DNA of 64,000 nt from Chinchilla lanigera (Eukaryota; Chordata; Mammalia; Rodentia; Chinchillidae). How positions within the stretch are numbered: the first letter of the stretch is position 1; every line of letters starts with the position of its first letter. The notes below the pieces were generated by a model, which did no database searches, had not been told where the DNA came from, and saw only the letters and a list, made by a program, of their open reading frames with translations. The translations under genes and the position numbers were made by a program. The DNA lies in contig NW_004955477.1 of NCBI RefSeq assembly GCF_000276665.1, positions 1,343,260 through 1,407,259 on the forward strand. The letters are read 5' to 3'. Shown here in pieces: positions 30,991-43,249 of the stretch.

Positions 30991-33720
30991 TGATTCCTCA
31001 GGAAGCACCCAGAGCCAGACAGACAACAGGACAGAGTCAAATTGTTAATATTTAAAGGCATTTCCTTCTCTGAGAGTGCAGGACCGGAGTACATACTCTT
31101 GCTTGTCTGAGAGTGGCTGTCTCTTCATTTTCTCTGTCCCTTTGATATATGTATATCATTATTATAAATTGCTTTGGAAAAAAAAGACAACCACTCATGT
31201 AAAATAGATACAAGGAGGGGCCTGAGAAGGCTGACTTCTGATCATTTCAAGAGTATATGTAATTATTGCAGGTAATTTACCAGATGGCAGAAGCAGCAAG
31301 AAATATCCTTTTAAAAAGATTATTAAAAAATAATTTTTGTAGAATACCAAAGTGTGACCTCACACTAAAAGCATGATATCAATTAATGATTTAAATGGCC
31401 CCAAATGGTCAGAAAATTCATTTAGCTGCTTTGTAGAAATTTTAATGGCTCTAAAATGATGACACAAATCTGCCAATTCAGTCATGTAAATATGGTTCAA
31501 CACACTGGTTCTCTTTCTCAGCTCTTCAGCATTTAAGATGTGCTGACAATATTATTTTGCCTTATTTTATTTTTATTTTTTGGCCCTTCTTATAACCTGA
31601 GGCAGCACCAGAATTTCAACTGACATTTTCAAAGATTTATATTGCTTGGAAAACCCAAACAAAATCTAGGAAAGAATATCTGGTTTTTAAAAAGATGTCT
31701 TTAATTCTTGGCTTCCAAATCATAACATATCAAATTTTGTTCATCTTTTCCTTTCCAAACTTATTTTTTTTTTTTTCTGATTTTAAAATTTACATTGTGG
31801 AACCCATGAGTCCTATCTCTGTGGGATTGTGTTTCTCATTCTGCTTTGATCACTTGGAAGCTCTGGACCAAACTTTTGGATGGCTTCTGGCAACTTGTAG
31901 GACTGTATGCTGCTGAACCTGATATTTAGACCCTATCTCTAGATTCTGCTCCAAGGCATGCACACTCATTCATTCTTATCTGTTAAAAGTATTGTGTATG
32001 GATTTCTATAATCACCTACCTGTCTTTTCCGCCTTAAAAAAATAAGGTGAAATACCTGGAGTGTGAGAAAATAGTGACAGATTGCCCAGTCTCCTAAGAG
32101 GCTATCATTTTTTTCTGCTGAGGGTGAGGTTTCCCACTCAGGCATCTCTGCTTCATTCATCTACCACCAGAGACCCCACCCAGAGACAGGCCCTTTAGTG
32201 CCCAGTAGAGAGGGCAGTGAGAAGACACAGTAGGGATGATAAGAAGGCTGGGAGTTGCTTAGCAAAGAAGGCTATGAAGTGCACTTTCCAAAGGAATTTT
32301 AGACATAATGACAGGAAGTGATTCTGTTCTCTGTAAGGGAGGTCTCCCTAGTGTCCAGCTGGGGCACATGAGATGGGCTGTTTTGGCTTGCATGTAGGTG
32401 TTCTACACCCAGCTCGTAGACCGGAGTCTGCAAACTCTCCTGGGGCAGAATATGTACATGCAAATTCAAAACTATCACTTCTCCTCCTTCTTTATTTCCC
32501 AGGAGATCTCTCTCCAGGCAGTCTCCATCGGATGCCCCAGAGGCCATATCCACTTAAAGGGAGATTGCAGAGTCGCATCTACCACCCTTCCCCAGGCCAC
32601 GCAATACCCTCACCCCAGGGGATAAAGGGAGGTCCTGTTTGAAAATATCTATTTTCCCTAGAGGATTCATTAAAAGAACTGGATAAATCTACAGCTACTT
32701 CTGGAAGAAAAGGTAAAGCAGAGCTCTCGCTCCTAAACTGTGTTCAGTTAGTAAAATTCCCAAACACACATGCACACACGTGCGCACACACACCTCTAAA
32801 CATAATGCAAGGCCATAATTTGCAGTGATTAAAGCATAGAATCCATTCTCTTGCAATATAGCCAGTGATCATGGCCTTTCTCCTCCCAGAGCATGCATCA
32901 GATGTGTTATCCAGTCTACTGATGGCTCACTTCTAGAAAAAAAAATAGAGAGATGTCTGTTGGTGGACTTCTCAAAATGTGTGACTAGGACAACAGAAAT
33001 TTCTGACAAGTCAAGTACAGGTGATTAAAGCTTGCAATGTAAATCAGTTAACATCTATAATTTTCCTTGTTCTCCAATGCTATTAGTTATTTCAAGGGTA
33101 AAAAAGGATGTTTTACTTAATTTTTTTGAATCTTACTAGGTACCCATAGCTTAACTTAATGATTTGTATAAGTGATAGTAATTGCTGGGACTACAGTTGA
33201 GTATTATTAGCTATAAAATGAACATGGTTACATGTCCAACAGAACTAGCAAGGGACAGAAATGCAGTTGTATCCAAGAGAAAATAATTACAGCAATAATC
33301 AGTGTAATTCATGATAATGGCTGAATTGAATTTCACACCATAGCTCCAAGCACTTACATTTAATGAATGTAGTTTGTGCTTGTTTACTAAAAAGGTTTTT
33401 AGCAGAAAATCGATAATGTAACTTCAGTGTTTCTAATTGCAAATGCAATTATTTTTTTTAAAGTAGTGGTTCAATAAGGATTTTGTAGAGAAAATTGAGG
33501 TATGTGAGTGCTGCAAATGCTGGCTCTTTAATTAGTCTACCTGTACATTAGTGCCATGGTGCCTTAATATCTATTTATTACAACATATTGATTAAAATGG
33601 ATTTGTATTCAGTTTTAAGGCTAGCTAATGTAATGGACATTGAAACTTTTCTGGAAACATTGGCTGGGATTACAACATGCCACTGGATAATGAGGCTTTT
33701 TGCAAGAGGTGATTTTAGAA
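30991..33720. other. Repeat-poor AT-rich region, possible conserved non-coding DNA
   Basis: There is almost no recognisable transposon over 2.7 kb, apart from a CA tract at about 32763-32793 and T-rich runs near 31748-31770. AT-rich blocks at about 31260-31560 and 33000-33620 carry many TAAT-type cores. A short palindrome is at 33435-33450. No exon is recognised; overlapping frames at 32299-32553 (minus), 32373-32642 (plus) and 32398-32625 (plus) are mutual shadows. Confidence 0.35.
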
Positions 33721-34795
33721 CTCATTAGACAGAGCTGGTGGTGGGACCACGGCGGGCAGGGACAGGGCATGCACACTCTCTATAGGGCTAGTGGCAGGGT
33801 CACGTGTCCTGTAACTCAGGAGTGTGTGTGTGCAGGTGTGCGAGGTGTTCATAGTCTTACAGATTCCTGCATACTTAGGATTGCTGTGTGTATCTTTTTA
33901 AGCCTGTCATGTGCCTGAGGTGGCCACGCTGAGTCCTTGAGAACCCTCTGATGGATTCTTAGTGTGGGAAATCACAGTTACTAGTTAGCTTGATCCCTTA
34001 GTGGGAGGAAGCTAAGGGAACATGTACTGCCTGAGATCTCAGCCTGTGAATAAATTGGTTGACTCTATTTAGTTCTGGTGTTCTTGGTCCACACTGATGT
34101 AAGATGGATCGGTATTCCTTGCCTAAACACATTTCTTGCTCAGAACTAGCCCGGACCTTTCTTTTCTTGCTTGCATAAGGAGTCCTGTCACCATCACACC
34201 ACTATCACCACCATCATCATTGTCACTTTCCTTTACCTTGACGTCTTATCGTGGCCTATGGTTGTTATAGGAGCCTTATCTCAACAGACAGTAAAGATGA
34301 TCTCTTGAGATGCTGAAAATCTCTCCTAACTACATGCATTGGCAGGAATTTCTAACTTTGCCTTGGTCATCTCCTGGAGTTGCTAGCTCAAAATCACATT
34401 AACTTTGAACATACAGGAAGGAGCAGAATTGTGTACGTATAACCAACACTACATACTATTGAAATCCAAAGAGGTTTTAAGTCCTGACTCACATAGTCTT
34501 GCTAAGAGTCTCTAGGAGAAGCAGGCTTACTTATAAACCAGAGCTCTAACAGGGTCTTCCATCATAGTTGCATTATACATGAGCTTCTGGCAGGAGGCCC
34601 ATTGAGTTTCTGAGTAGCCATGGCCAGGCCCGGGGTGCTAGCTTTTTCCCAGGACCTCCAAGCAGCCTCTCATAAGAAAGAAAACCCTGTGGGCCCTCCC
34701 TCTTCTGGCCCCTCCCTCTTCTGGCCCCATGTGATGTTTCAGATAAGAGACATTTAATGTGTACCTTCTGCATGTGATATAGATGCTAGGTATAT
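33721..34795. other. Non-coding segment
   Basis: No gene is recognised. A CAC/CAT-rich low-complexity run is at about 34190-34226. 'gcctgtgaataaattggttg' near 34043 has a polyadenylation-like signal that could belong to an unidentified LTR. Confidence 0.4.
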
Positions 34796-34925
34796 CTCAT
34801 GGATTATCTACTTGTACACCAACTCTTGAGCCAGACAGTACTGTCATTTGTATTTTCCAGACAAGGACACTGGGTGAAAGTCAGTGGCAGAGCTGGAGGT
34901 CCAAGCGCTACCCCACTTATCTCAC
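34796..34925 (-). mobile_element. MIR SINE fragment, antisense
   Basis: 'gtactgtcatttgtattttc', 'cagacaaggacactgggtga' and 'agtcagtggcagagctggag' resemble antisense MIR with strong divergence. Confidence 0.55.
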
Positions 34926-35410
34926 TGGCTTCCTGGTGTCTGTCCAGTGTTCAATACCAACACCACCTAGTATTATTCGGTGGTGCCTTCAGGTGTATAT
35001 TTTTCTAATTTCTGGGCTAAAAGTGTGCTTTCTGTCTATCCCCAGCCCTCCTCCACTCCTATTCACTAACTACTAGAGAAGTGAGTGAATGATGTTAAGG
35101 TGCAGGTGAATCTGACTTGATTGTGTCTTTGTGTGCATAGGGAGGATGCTGTTTCCCATAGCCCAGTAGGTCCGTGCTCTGTCTCCCTAGAGTTTGGAAG
35201 GCAAGGCACCCCACCCATAGTCCTGCACAGAGGGCCATCTTTCTGTGTTGAGAAGTGCTGGCACCTGCATGACAGCAGATGCACGTAACTTTCACCTTCA
35301 CAGTGCCTCTCAAGGAGTAATTCAGATGGAGAACAGGTACTCAGCTGGCATTCTCACTGAAGGAGGGCTCAAGCCCCACCCTCATATCAGCCCAGTGCTC
35401 TCTTGGGAGT
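34926..35410. other. Non-coding segment
   Basis: No gene is recognised. Short overlapping frames on both strands lack domains. Confidence 0.4.
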
Positions 35411-35414
35411 TCTT

Positions 35415-35575
35415 CCTTTTTTGTTTTGGTCTTTTTGAGACAGGGTCTCGCTATGCAGTTCAGGCTGACCTTGAGCTCGCTTTGCAGCCGAGGCTGACCT
35501 TGAACTCGCAGTGATCCTCCTGCCTCAGCCTCCTGAGTGCTGGGATTACAAGCGTGCACCACCATGCCCGGCCCC
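35415..35575 (-). mobile_element. B1 SINE, well preserved
   Basis: 'ttgagacagggtctcgctat', 'caggctgaccttgagctcgc', 'tttgcagccgaggctgacct', 'gtgatcctcctgcctcagcc' and 'caccaccatgcccggcc' form a nearly complete antisense B1 that still has several CpGs, a sign of relatively recent insertion. Confidence 0.9.
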
Positions 35576-36115
35576 CCTCTTAGACCTTGATTTGTACATC
35601 TGCGAAGTGGAGCCAGTTATCCCTGTCCTGACTTCCTCCTCAGATGGGACCTTTTATTCTTCCTGTTTTGGAAACTTTAAAGTGCTTGACTAGGGCAGGG
35701 CATTCATATAATTAAGGCGGAAGATAACAGTTACAGGTTGCATTGGGCTTCTGGCGTCTGACTTGGTCCAATCCATAGGTACACAGCCCATGAACGCCCA
35801 GTCCTTTGCCACCCCCCAATCCTGTGATAGCTAGACTCATTAATCTATGCATTGAAAAGCTCATGTTTAGCCTACCAGTCTTCATTTTTTTCCGGCGCCC
35901 AGTGTAGGTATATACAATATGGCTCCATGGAGCCAACCAGGAGCCCTTGCCTGGTGGAATGATCTCTCTGCCAGGCTGGAAAAGACAGACAGCCTATTTG
36001 ACCAACAAATGTATAGAAAATAGCAGCTGGTAAGTAGCAATTACATAATAATCTTGTCCAAAGAAAATGTGGACTCAAATTAAGATGATTTCACCAGGAA
36101 AACATTAAGGTATAC
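35576..36115. other. Non-coding segment with a possible MIR fragment
   Basis: 'tagaccttgatttgtacatc' and 'tgcgaagtggagcc' at 35581-35614 could be a MIR piece cut off by the B1. Nothing else is recognised. Confidence 0.35.
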
Positions 36116-36500
36116 AAAGAGTTCTTAATAAATAGAAATAAATAGTGCAGGGTTTGCGCCATGGTTATTTTCGATGGTTATCTGCTCTCGCCGCTGCTGC
36201 TTGGGCTGCATTTTCCGTAAGGCTCAGCGCGGCATTTTGCTCTACAAAAACAACTAGCTCCTTTCCAGCCAATGATTACTTGTAATTATGCTTTCCCCTG
36301 CTATTATTCTAATAGACCTGTCATGTTTCTCGGAGGACTCTGGCGTTTGGAATATACAACAGCTTTTATGGATGGACTGCTGGAACACTTAATATAGCTC
36401 TATTTTTGAATTATCAAGTTCTATCCTTTTGAAGTCTGTGTTAGTGGAACTCCTATTTATGAGATGTGCTGTGCTTAAGGGTTTGCTATTGATGAAGAGG
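36116..36500. other. Repeat-free segment with clustered CpGs, candidate regulatory DNA
   Basis: Around 36145-36240 several CpGs survive ('tttgcgccatgg', 'ttcgatgg', 'tctcgccgctgctgc', 'cagcgcggca') in otherwise AT-rich, repeat-free DNA. Surviving isolated CpGs can indicate low methylation or constraint. No exon is recognised. Confidence 0.3.
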
Positions 36501-37915
36501 TCCAACAGAGCCTTTATCGTAAGTACAGCAGCAGTCTCCCTGAGAGATAAATAGCCGTGCTAAAAGGTATGGTGTGTACCTAGGCTGCAAATTACTAGCC
36601 AAGTACCTCGTAACAGTATACTTCAAAAATACCTTTATGCTTCTTGTTTGTTCTCTTTTCCATAAAGATGAATGACATTTCTTAAAACAGAGAGGGGTGG
36701 AAGCATGCTGGCCATCGCTGGTCATCATCATTAATTAGGCCGAAGGACACATTTGTTCTGACACTGGGTGTCTGTCTGCAGACAGATGCAGAAACACAGC
36801 CCGCAGCTACTGTGCTTTCTGTTTCAGGGATTTGCTTTGCTTTAGGTTCCTTTAGCTGAAAGGTAGACATGGCTAGATCCAAGTGCTTTTTGGAGGGAAA
36901 GGAGGGTTTATGAAAATGGGTCAGCCAGGCAGTGGTGCCTTTTCAGAGTTGGGGGTGGGGCTGAGAAAACTGCTGGGGGCTGAGCAAGGGTCGAGAGCTT
37001 CAGGCAGTGGTGAGTGCAGTGGGCAGTGGTGGTCTGTGTCCGGCAGACTGGGAGGCAACACCAGTGATCTTAGGAAGGAATGGTTTGGTGCAGAAATTGC
37101 CACCCACAGCGGTTCTCAAAGATCAGGTTGTCTGGACACTTGGATGACCACCAGCTTGGGTTGAAGTTTCCTTTAGCAGCTCCACGAAATAGTTTGCTTG
37201 TAGGCCCAAAGGTTGGAGGCTTGAGACTGGAGTAAATGGATAATACAGGCACCTCTTTTGGCCCTGGGTAGCTACCATGTGGAAGGTCACATTGTGCATT
37301 TGGTGCATACAGGGATTTGGGGGGAATATGTGTCAGAAATTCACTTGAGAAACTCCAAGCATCTAACAAGGGTCTTGGAAAAAGACCTAATTCCCTGAAA
37401 GCCAACATAGAAAACACAGAGACAGGCCCACAGAGCAGCTTTTGACCATGTGGCAAGAATTCTCCTCTGTTCTCCAAAGAAAGCAGGCTATTGCTCCAGA
37501 ATGTTTGCCTGTTATTTTTCATTTGGAACCTTTATGCATCAGAACCCTGACTACACACTCCCTGTCTAATTCATCTTCACCCATATATTTTACCATTACG
37601 GATAGCCTTCCCCTTAAGCTTGTCTATTTACTAGCTGGTGTGACAGATGACAGCGACTCTGAGCCATGTTAGATGGCATTTGTATGGCTCTGGTGCCAGA
37701 AGCATTCTAAGCGCTGGTGTTGCATATTTATTGATCTCCATATTCCCAATAATCTGATGCCCGTCACATTTGACAACATTATGTGGAGAGGTCAGCTAGA
37801 TGGGGCTAATGAAACTGTTTCCAAGATGGATGTTGTTTTCCACAACATTACCCTTGCAAATAGCTGTCAGTGGGGGTGTTTCCCTGTTGCACCAGGCATT
37901 TGAGAACCTCCTCCT
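36501..37915. other. Non-coding segment
   Basis: No gene is recognised. The 150-codon minus-strand frame at 37070-37522 and the overlapping frames near 36883-37308 have no domains. A G-rich run is near 36945-36965. Confidence 0.4.
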
Positions 37916-38430
37916 TTTTTTGGTTTTTAAATAGTTGACATTAACATTAAACAAAACCCGAAGCTATTGAATCTTAGTATTTATATATGATAGAAAACAT
38001 GGATGCCCTGGCATCTTTCCAAATGAAAATCTTATTAACAGACCTGGTGCTTGTGGCAAAGTCCTCAGCAATTGGAGATTGGCTTGGCTGTCTAAAATGC
38101 TTGACAGATTAGTCCGAGATGAATGTGAAGGACCAAATGGGATACGGTAAAGTCTGGAGGATTAAACCAGCAAATAGAAAGGCTTGCTGCAGTCCAGAGG
38201 CATGCAGCTCTTTCTGTTTCTTTTTTACGCGGCTGTGAGCAGTCAGCACAAAATGCACTGAGCTTCAGGTAAAGGAAAAAAAAGATTTACAAAGAGGATC
38301 CAATTTGATGAAGTGCTGCTCATGAATTAATGACTCTGGAAATGCATTGGGGACAGTAATAAAAATATTACAGATCCTCTATACCTTACCTGGATCCAGA
38401 GCCCTTTGAAAATCCAGCAAAGGCTTTTAG
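37916..38430. other. Repeat-free segment, possible conserved non-coding DNA
   Basis: About 500 bp with no recognisable transposon, AT-rich, with elements such as 'gaattaatgactctggaaat'. No exon features are present; frames are short and stop-rich. Confidence 0.3.
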
Positions 38431-40305
38431 AGAGTCTTCCCTACAGGTCCTATGTTGGACAGTAATCCTGAAGGGTCTTTCTAATGAGTGGATCCTGGTT
38501 ATATTCTGGGTGGATATTTAGTCTGCCAAAATTCATTGAGTAGTTGTAAGCACTAATATGTCCTTGTGTTTTTTTCTTTTCTTTTCTTTTTTGCATATCT
38601 TGGATAATTTTGAGTTCTTTAAGAAAAAAGATAGTAAATCTAGCAAATCTTTAGTTTGAAATGCAATATTTTACAACAGCAGGTATATTTAGTAGACTTC
38701 TTCATAGAAATGTTTCTCTTCCAGCTCTACCCTGGGGCACACACATACAGGGATGTGTATTAGAGTGAATAATCCTTGGCTACGGGCTCATCCAGAACTT
38801 TTTCAACAATGGATTAATTTATCCAGTGCTAGCATTTAGGAGCATTAATTCACCACATTTCTTTTTTTTATACCACATTTCTTATAGTCAGAAAAATTGA
38901 ATAACTTCTCGACTTGTTTATTTTGTAGGGTTGAGGGGAGGATGGCAGAAAAGAGCTGATTAACTATTGAGCCTTTTTCTCTTGTGATTTTCAGTACTTC
39001 TTTCTGTGACATCCCTTTTCAGGTTATGCCTTTTGCATTGTGTGGAAGGAAGAGGCACAAAAGAATTGTTGAGTTCAAGAGCAGTGATGTTTAGTGCTAG
39101 GCAGATGCTTATGTTCTTTTCAGATGGAAAACTTGTTTCTTCTTCATTCTTCTCCTTCACTCTTGTAGAATATCTATCATCAAGAAAGTGTGTCCTCTCT
39201 TTGATGAATACTTAAAACTAATAAGGGAAACAAAGTCAGGCAAAAATAGCTCCAAGTGAGGCAGAGTGGTACAATATACTGTCTACAATTTAAGAGGCAA
39301 AATTCTCATGAAAGAAAAACATCCTCAAAAAGTAGTATGTGAGAGATGCAAGTTAAAGCTACCCTAGGTAGCTTTAATTTAGGCTTGAGCAAATTACATG
39401 GATAGTAGTTGCTATAGTAACTAGTAGACAATATGGCATTTATGTTGCTATTGAGATATCTTGTACTTCACTAAAATAATGGGGGTGGGAGAGACTTCCA
39501 GGAGCATGCAAACACTGCACAGAAGGAATGATTCTCGTAAACATTTTACTTCTTCCATTTTAGTGTTTATTTATAATGGAATGAGTATCTACAATTATAT
39601 ATAGCCCATGGGTTGATTTGTTGTTATTATTAATATTTTTTCCCAGCTGAGATGTTCTTTAAAAAATCTAGTCCCTGTTGCATAGCTGAGGGCATCATGG
39701 CTGCTAGGCTGCCTGGTTTCCGGGGGGAGACTTCTCTGTTTCCAATGGCATGTGTACCAACGTGGGCCTGTTGAAATCAAATCCAAAGACCAAAACAGCT
39801 AAAGAGTTCAGAACAGGAAAGATGCTGTCAGAGGTTGTGATTTTATGCATTTAGTGAATATTTGGTAATTAGCATACTTTTGGAAAGCATTTGAGAACCT
39901 TTCTGGAAACCATTAAGATGTTTCAAAGAGAACTTGTGCTCAAATGTGTTGTTTCACATGTAAGGCTGCGCTGAGGCTGTAAGGAGTCATGGAGAAGACA
40001 GTGAAGTAGGCAGTTGTCATTTTCGCCTTGAGATTCTGGCAGGTAGACCCAGGTAACTCAAGTCCCATTTTGGGTTTTGGAGTGTGGTAGTTAATTCTGT
40101 AACAGATTACCCAGTGGTTGAGCTGGTTTTTCACCACTGCATATCACCAACTCCAAATTTGGTTTGGGCAGACCCAGCATGTTTTCACTCCTTTCAAATT
40201 CTTAAAGCAAAGCAGATTTATACTAATTTAAAAATTTATGTCAATCAGGATTTCTTGCACTTGCTATGGAAAGGGGGAAATATTAAGAGGAAATGTAAAG
40301 GCCCT
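38431..40305. other. Non-coding AT-rich segment
   Basis: No gene is recognised. A TTTTC tract is at 38573-38592 and a perfect inverted repeat at 39353-39377. The minus-strand frame 39940-40137 is short and shows no domain. Confidence 0.4.
39353..39377. repeat. Perfect 11-bp inverted repeat with 3-nt spacer
   Basis: 'ttaaagctacc' at 39353-39363 pairs exactly with 'ggtagctttaa' at 39367-39377 around 'cta'. The DNA around it is not recognisably repetitive. Confidence 0.9.
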
Positions 40306-40309
40306 AAAT

Positions 40310-40507
40310 CAGTGATGGCAAAACTTTTGGAAACTGAGTGCCCAAACTGCAACCCCAAACCCACTTACTTATCACAGAGTGCCAGCACTCCAATTAAACC
40401 TGAATGTTCTGCTTTAATGGTGGTGCTGGGGCAACTTAGCTCATGTGTCAATAGAGAGGGCTCACCATGCCTGCTGTGGCACACGTGCCTTAGATTCACC
40501 ACCATTG
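40310..40507. mobile_element. hAT-type MITE, older relative of the element at 55421
   Basis: The left end 'cagtgatggcaaaacttttg' and the right part 'ctgctgtggcacacgtgcct', 'tagattcaccaccattg' match both ends of the 80-bp MITE at 55421-55500. This copy is about 198 bp with an internal segment missing from the short one. No convincing 8-bp target duplication remains (4 of 8 positions agree). The 182-codon frame at 40084-40632 runs through it and is spurious. Confidence 0.65.
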
Positions 40508-40639
40508 CCTTCCTGGGAGTCATGGAAACAAAGTATGGATGCACTGAGATGTCTTGCGTCTGTGCATGTTCTGGGTTCACTTTCTTCTTAGCACCACTTC
40601 ACATGCAATTTTCCCTCCACAAAGCAGTGTGAAATAGAA

Positions 40640-40780
40640 GACTAACCATAGCCTTTGGTGCTAACCCTGAGGTCTAGTCCCAGTCCTGCTATTTCCTAGG
40701 ATAGTGGCCTAGGGAGGTGAAGCAGTACTCCTCATTTGTAGAATGTGCCTAATAATGCCCACCTGGTCAGTTGGGACTTG
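40640..40780 (+). mobile_element. MIR SINE
   Basis: 'cctttggtgctaaccctgag', 'gtctagtcccagtcctgcta', 'ctcctcatttgtagaatgtg' and 'cctaataatgcccacctggt' follow MIR order with the tRNA-like head degraded. Confidence 0.6.
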
Positions 40781-40784
40781 AGTT

Positions 40785-41340
40785 AGCTTTCTATCATTAT
40801 AAAAAAAAAAGGGAGATAATCAACCTATAAAGAGAGAAGGTTTAGTTTGGCTCACAGTTTTGGTTAATTGATTGGCTCTGTTGCTTCTTGGCCTGAGGAA
40901 AGATAGAACATTATGGTGGGACAAAACTCACTTATCACCAAAAAGCAAGAGACAGAGGGAGAGAGAAAGGACTTGGCGTCTCACAACTGCCTTTGAGGTT
41001 ATGCTCCAATAACCTAAAGACCTCCTACTAGGCTCCACCTCTCAAAGATTCTGCCACCTCCCAATAACACTAAACTGTGGTACAAGAAATTAATTAATTA
41101 ATCATACTGCAGATTGACCCAGGAACTTGCACTGAGCTATATCCCCAACCCTTTTTAGTTTTCATTTTTTAAGATAGGGTCTTGCTAAATTGCCTGGGCT
41201 AGCAACTGCCTCAGCCTGCCAAACAGATAGGATTACAGGTGTGTGCCACTGTGTTCAGAAGGAACAGGATTTTAACACATGGATCTGTGGGGGACACTTA
41301 ACCAAACCACAGAACTTTCCTGTGTGCAGCAGAGTGCTGG
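40785..41340 (-). mobile_element. MaLR LTR, antisense, interrupted by a B1-ID dimer
   Basis: 'gagttagctttctatcatta', 'gagaaggtttagtttggctc', 'gacagagggagagagaaagg', 'cctactaggctccacctctc' and 'gccacctcccaataacacta', resuming after the SINE with 'gaacaggattttaacacatg' and 'ggggacacttaaccaaacca', give an antisense MaLR LTR of the type at 19975-20340. Confidence 0.7.
41087..41262 (-). mobile_element. B1-ID dimeric SINE, antisense
   Basis: An ID-like half ('tgcagattgacccaggaact', 'gcactgagctatatccccaa') precedes a B1 half ('ttttaagatagggtcttgct', 'aaattgcctgggctagcaac', 'ggattacaggtgtgtgccac'). It interrupts the MaLR LTR. Confidence 0.75.
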
Positions 41341-42430
41341 GATGCTCAGGTCCCAGATCTGGGCCATGAATTGCACCTTTCAAGAGCTGTTCTTTACCTC
41401 TGCTCCTACTCTGGCCAGTCTGGCTGTCAGTGAGCAATTTAATTTTCTTGGCCTTAGTTTTCTCGTATTCAAAGTGGTATCATCCGCCTTGCTAGTCTCA
41501 GAGCATCCTCTTGTTTCTCACGCTCTATGCTTATATGGCCTTCCCTTTTCCAGTTTTCTAAATTCTGTATCTTTCCCCTAAAAAATGTGTGCAAAGACCT
41601 CTTCTGTCTTCATGGTCAAACATAAACTCCTCTTTCTCTGCCTTGAAAAAGTTGCTCAAATGAACGGTTTATTTGAAACAAAGTCATGTGTCTATCCCAG
41701 GTATGGATCCTGGAGCTGGAAGGAACAGAAATCATCAGTTTGAGCCCTTTGCCTTCAGGCTGAAAATGGATTTTAATTTCTATTTTATAAATGAAGCAAT
41801 TGAATTTTCCCCCAGAGTCCAAGTGACCATGCCATCTCATGACCTTCAGTAATTTGGGGGCATCTATTTCTGTGCATTTATACTCCCAGAGAATTTGTAA
41901 GGGGGGGGGGAAGTTCCAAGGGAAAATGTTGAAAGAGTGAATGAGTGAATTTTTACTCAGTTACTGACAAAACAAAGGATGTCACCAAGAAATAGATGGT
42001 GTGCCAAGAACCTTCAGGAGTTGAGGAGGGTGGAGAAAAAGGTTCACAGTGCTGAAAAGCAGCATTTGGTTCCCTGTATGGATTCTAGTCCATCTCCCAA
42101 GCCTTCAGTGCCTGAGACACTTCAGCACCTCACTGAGTGGGACTCATTAGACTGTGGCGGAAGTTGACTAAGAATCAATTTTTGGTCTAGTCCCAGAAGT
42201 TTCTTGGAATAATATGTCAAAATGGTTATCTCATCTGTTGAAATTGGCTGGAAAATAGCAGAATTTCTCTGGATATTTATGAGATTACCATGTATCTGCA
42301 GGTCTGTACATGTGAATGTGACTACACAGATGCCCAGAGAATGTATAGGCAGCCAAGTACATTTATTTTTACAGAGGGTAATTATTACAGTCTCTCCTCC
42401 CAGAAATGAGCCTTTTGTTTTATGTTTTCA
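41341..42430. other. Non-coding segment with MIR-like fragments
   Basis: No gene is recognised. A MIR-like piece ('ttttcttggccttagttttc') is at 41444-41463, and an ancient-repeat-like block ('ggatcctggagctggaagga') at 41705-41724. A G-run of ten is at 41901-41910. Confidence 0.4.
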
Positions 42431-42990
42431 GTGAGAACTTGTGAAATATTAAGATATTTTACTGCCTTAATGTTCTGAATTGTTTGCCTCTCCGTATTGC
42501 AATCTAAAACTCATTAACAGTTGAACAATTTAATCAGAATGAATCAAGTTGTGGAATGGATACACAGGCAGTTCACACAGTCATAAAGCATGGCTGAAAC
42601 TTTTCTGAACAGCTTAATAAAACTTAGAAGGCAGCAAGAAATAAATGATTATCCCGGACAGTATCAGGGTAAACAGAACCTGGAGCCATGAACTTGGTAA
42701 TTGTTCTCCCTCACTCAGCACATTTGCCAAGGCTTGGTCTTAATTCATGAGATGGACCCATGGTTATAGGATTTAAATTGGCAGCCCTGTAAGATTTTCC
42801 TCTTAATAGTGGGCATGATCAAGGAAGCAAAGTAAAAGTAAGCACATTAGGCTTGACCTCAATTCTGGGATTATTCCTTAATTAAACATACATCCCAGTT
42901 TTGGAAGAAGGCTTCGATTTCAAAAGTGATCTTTTCATTGCACTTTAAAAATATTATTGATCCCAGAATTATTTCTGCAGAGGCAGTTAA
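42431..42990. other. Repeat-free AT-rich segment, possible conserved non-coding DNA
   Basis: About 560 bp without recognisable transposons, rich in TAAT and ATTA cores ('aactcattaacagttgaaca', 'tccttaattaaacat', 'aatttaatcagaatgaatca'). No exon features are present. Confidence 0.3.
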
Positions 42991-43045
42991 GTGCGTTTCA
43001 TAGAAGTGCATTTCTGTTTCATTTGGGTTGTACCCCCATCAAATA

Positions 43046-43249
43046 CAGTGATACCTCCATTCACAAACACTTTTGTTTGTGAACAATTTGGTTTGCAAAC
43101 AAAAGCATTTGACAAAATTTTGTTTTTATCTGCAAACTCTACATCAGGTAACAAATATGATCATGGCCATGTATCCCACACAAACACAAATGTGGCCATC
43201 TTTTCCAAAATTGTGGAACAAATCAAGTTCAGAAACTGAGGTACCACTG
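43046..43249. mobile_element. Tigger-type MITE with TA target duplication
   Basis: The termini 'cagtgatacctc' and 'gaggtaccactg' are inverted repeats differing at one of 12 positions, flanked by TA at 43044-43045 and 43250-43251. The element is 204 bp, AT-rich and non-coding. Its ends resemble the start of the 2.3-kb Tigger element at 45958 ('cagtggacccttgatttatg'), which could have supplied the transposase for a related family. Confidence 0.85.

Noticed and set aside
37070..37522. 150-codon minus-strand frame
   Set aside because: No recognisable family and overlapping frames on both strands.
40084..40632. 182-codon open frame
   Set aside because: It runs straight through an hAT MITE (40310-40507) and its flanks, so it cannot represent a conserved gene.
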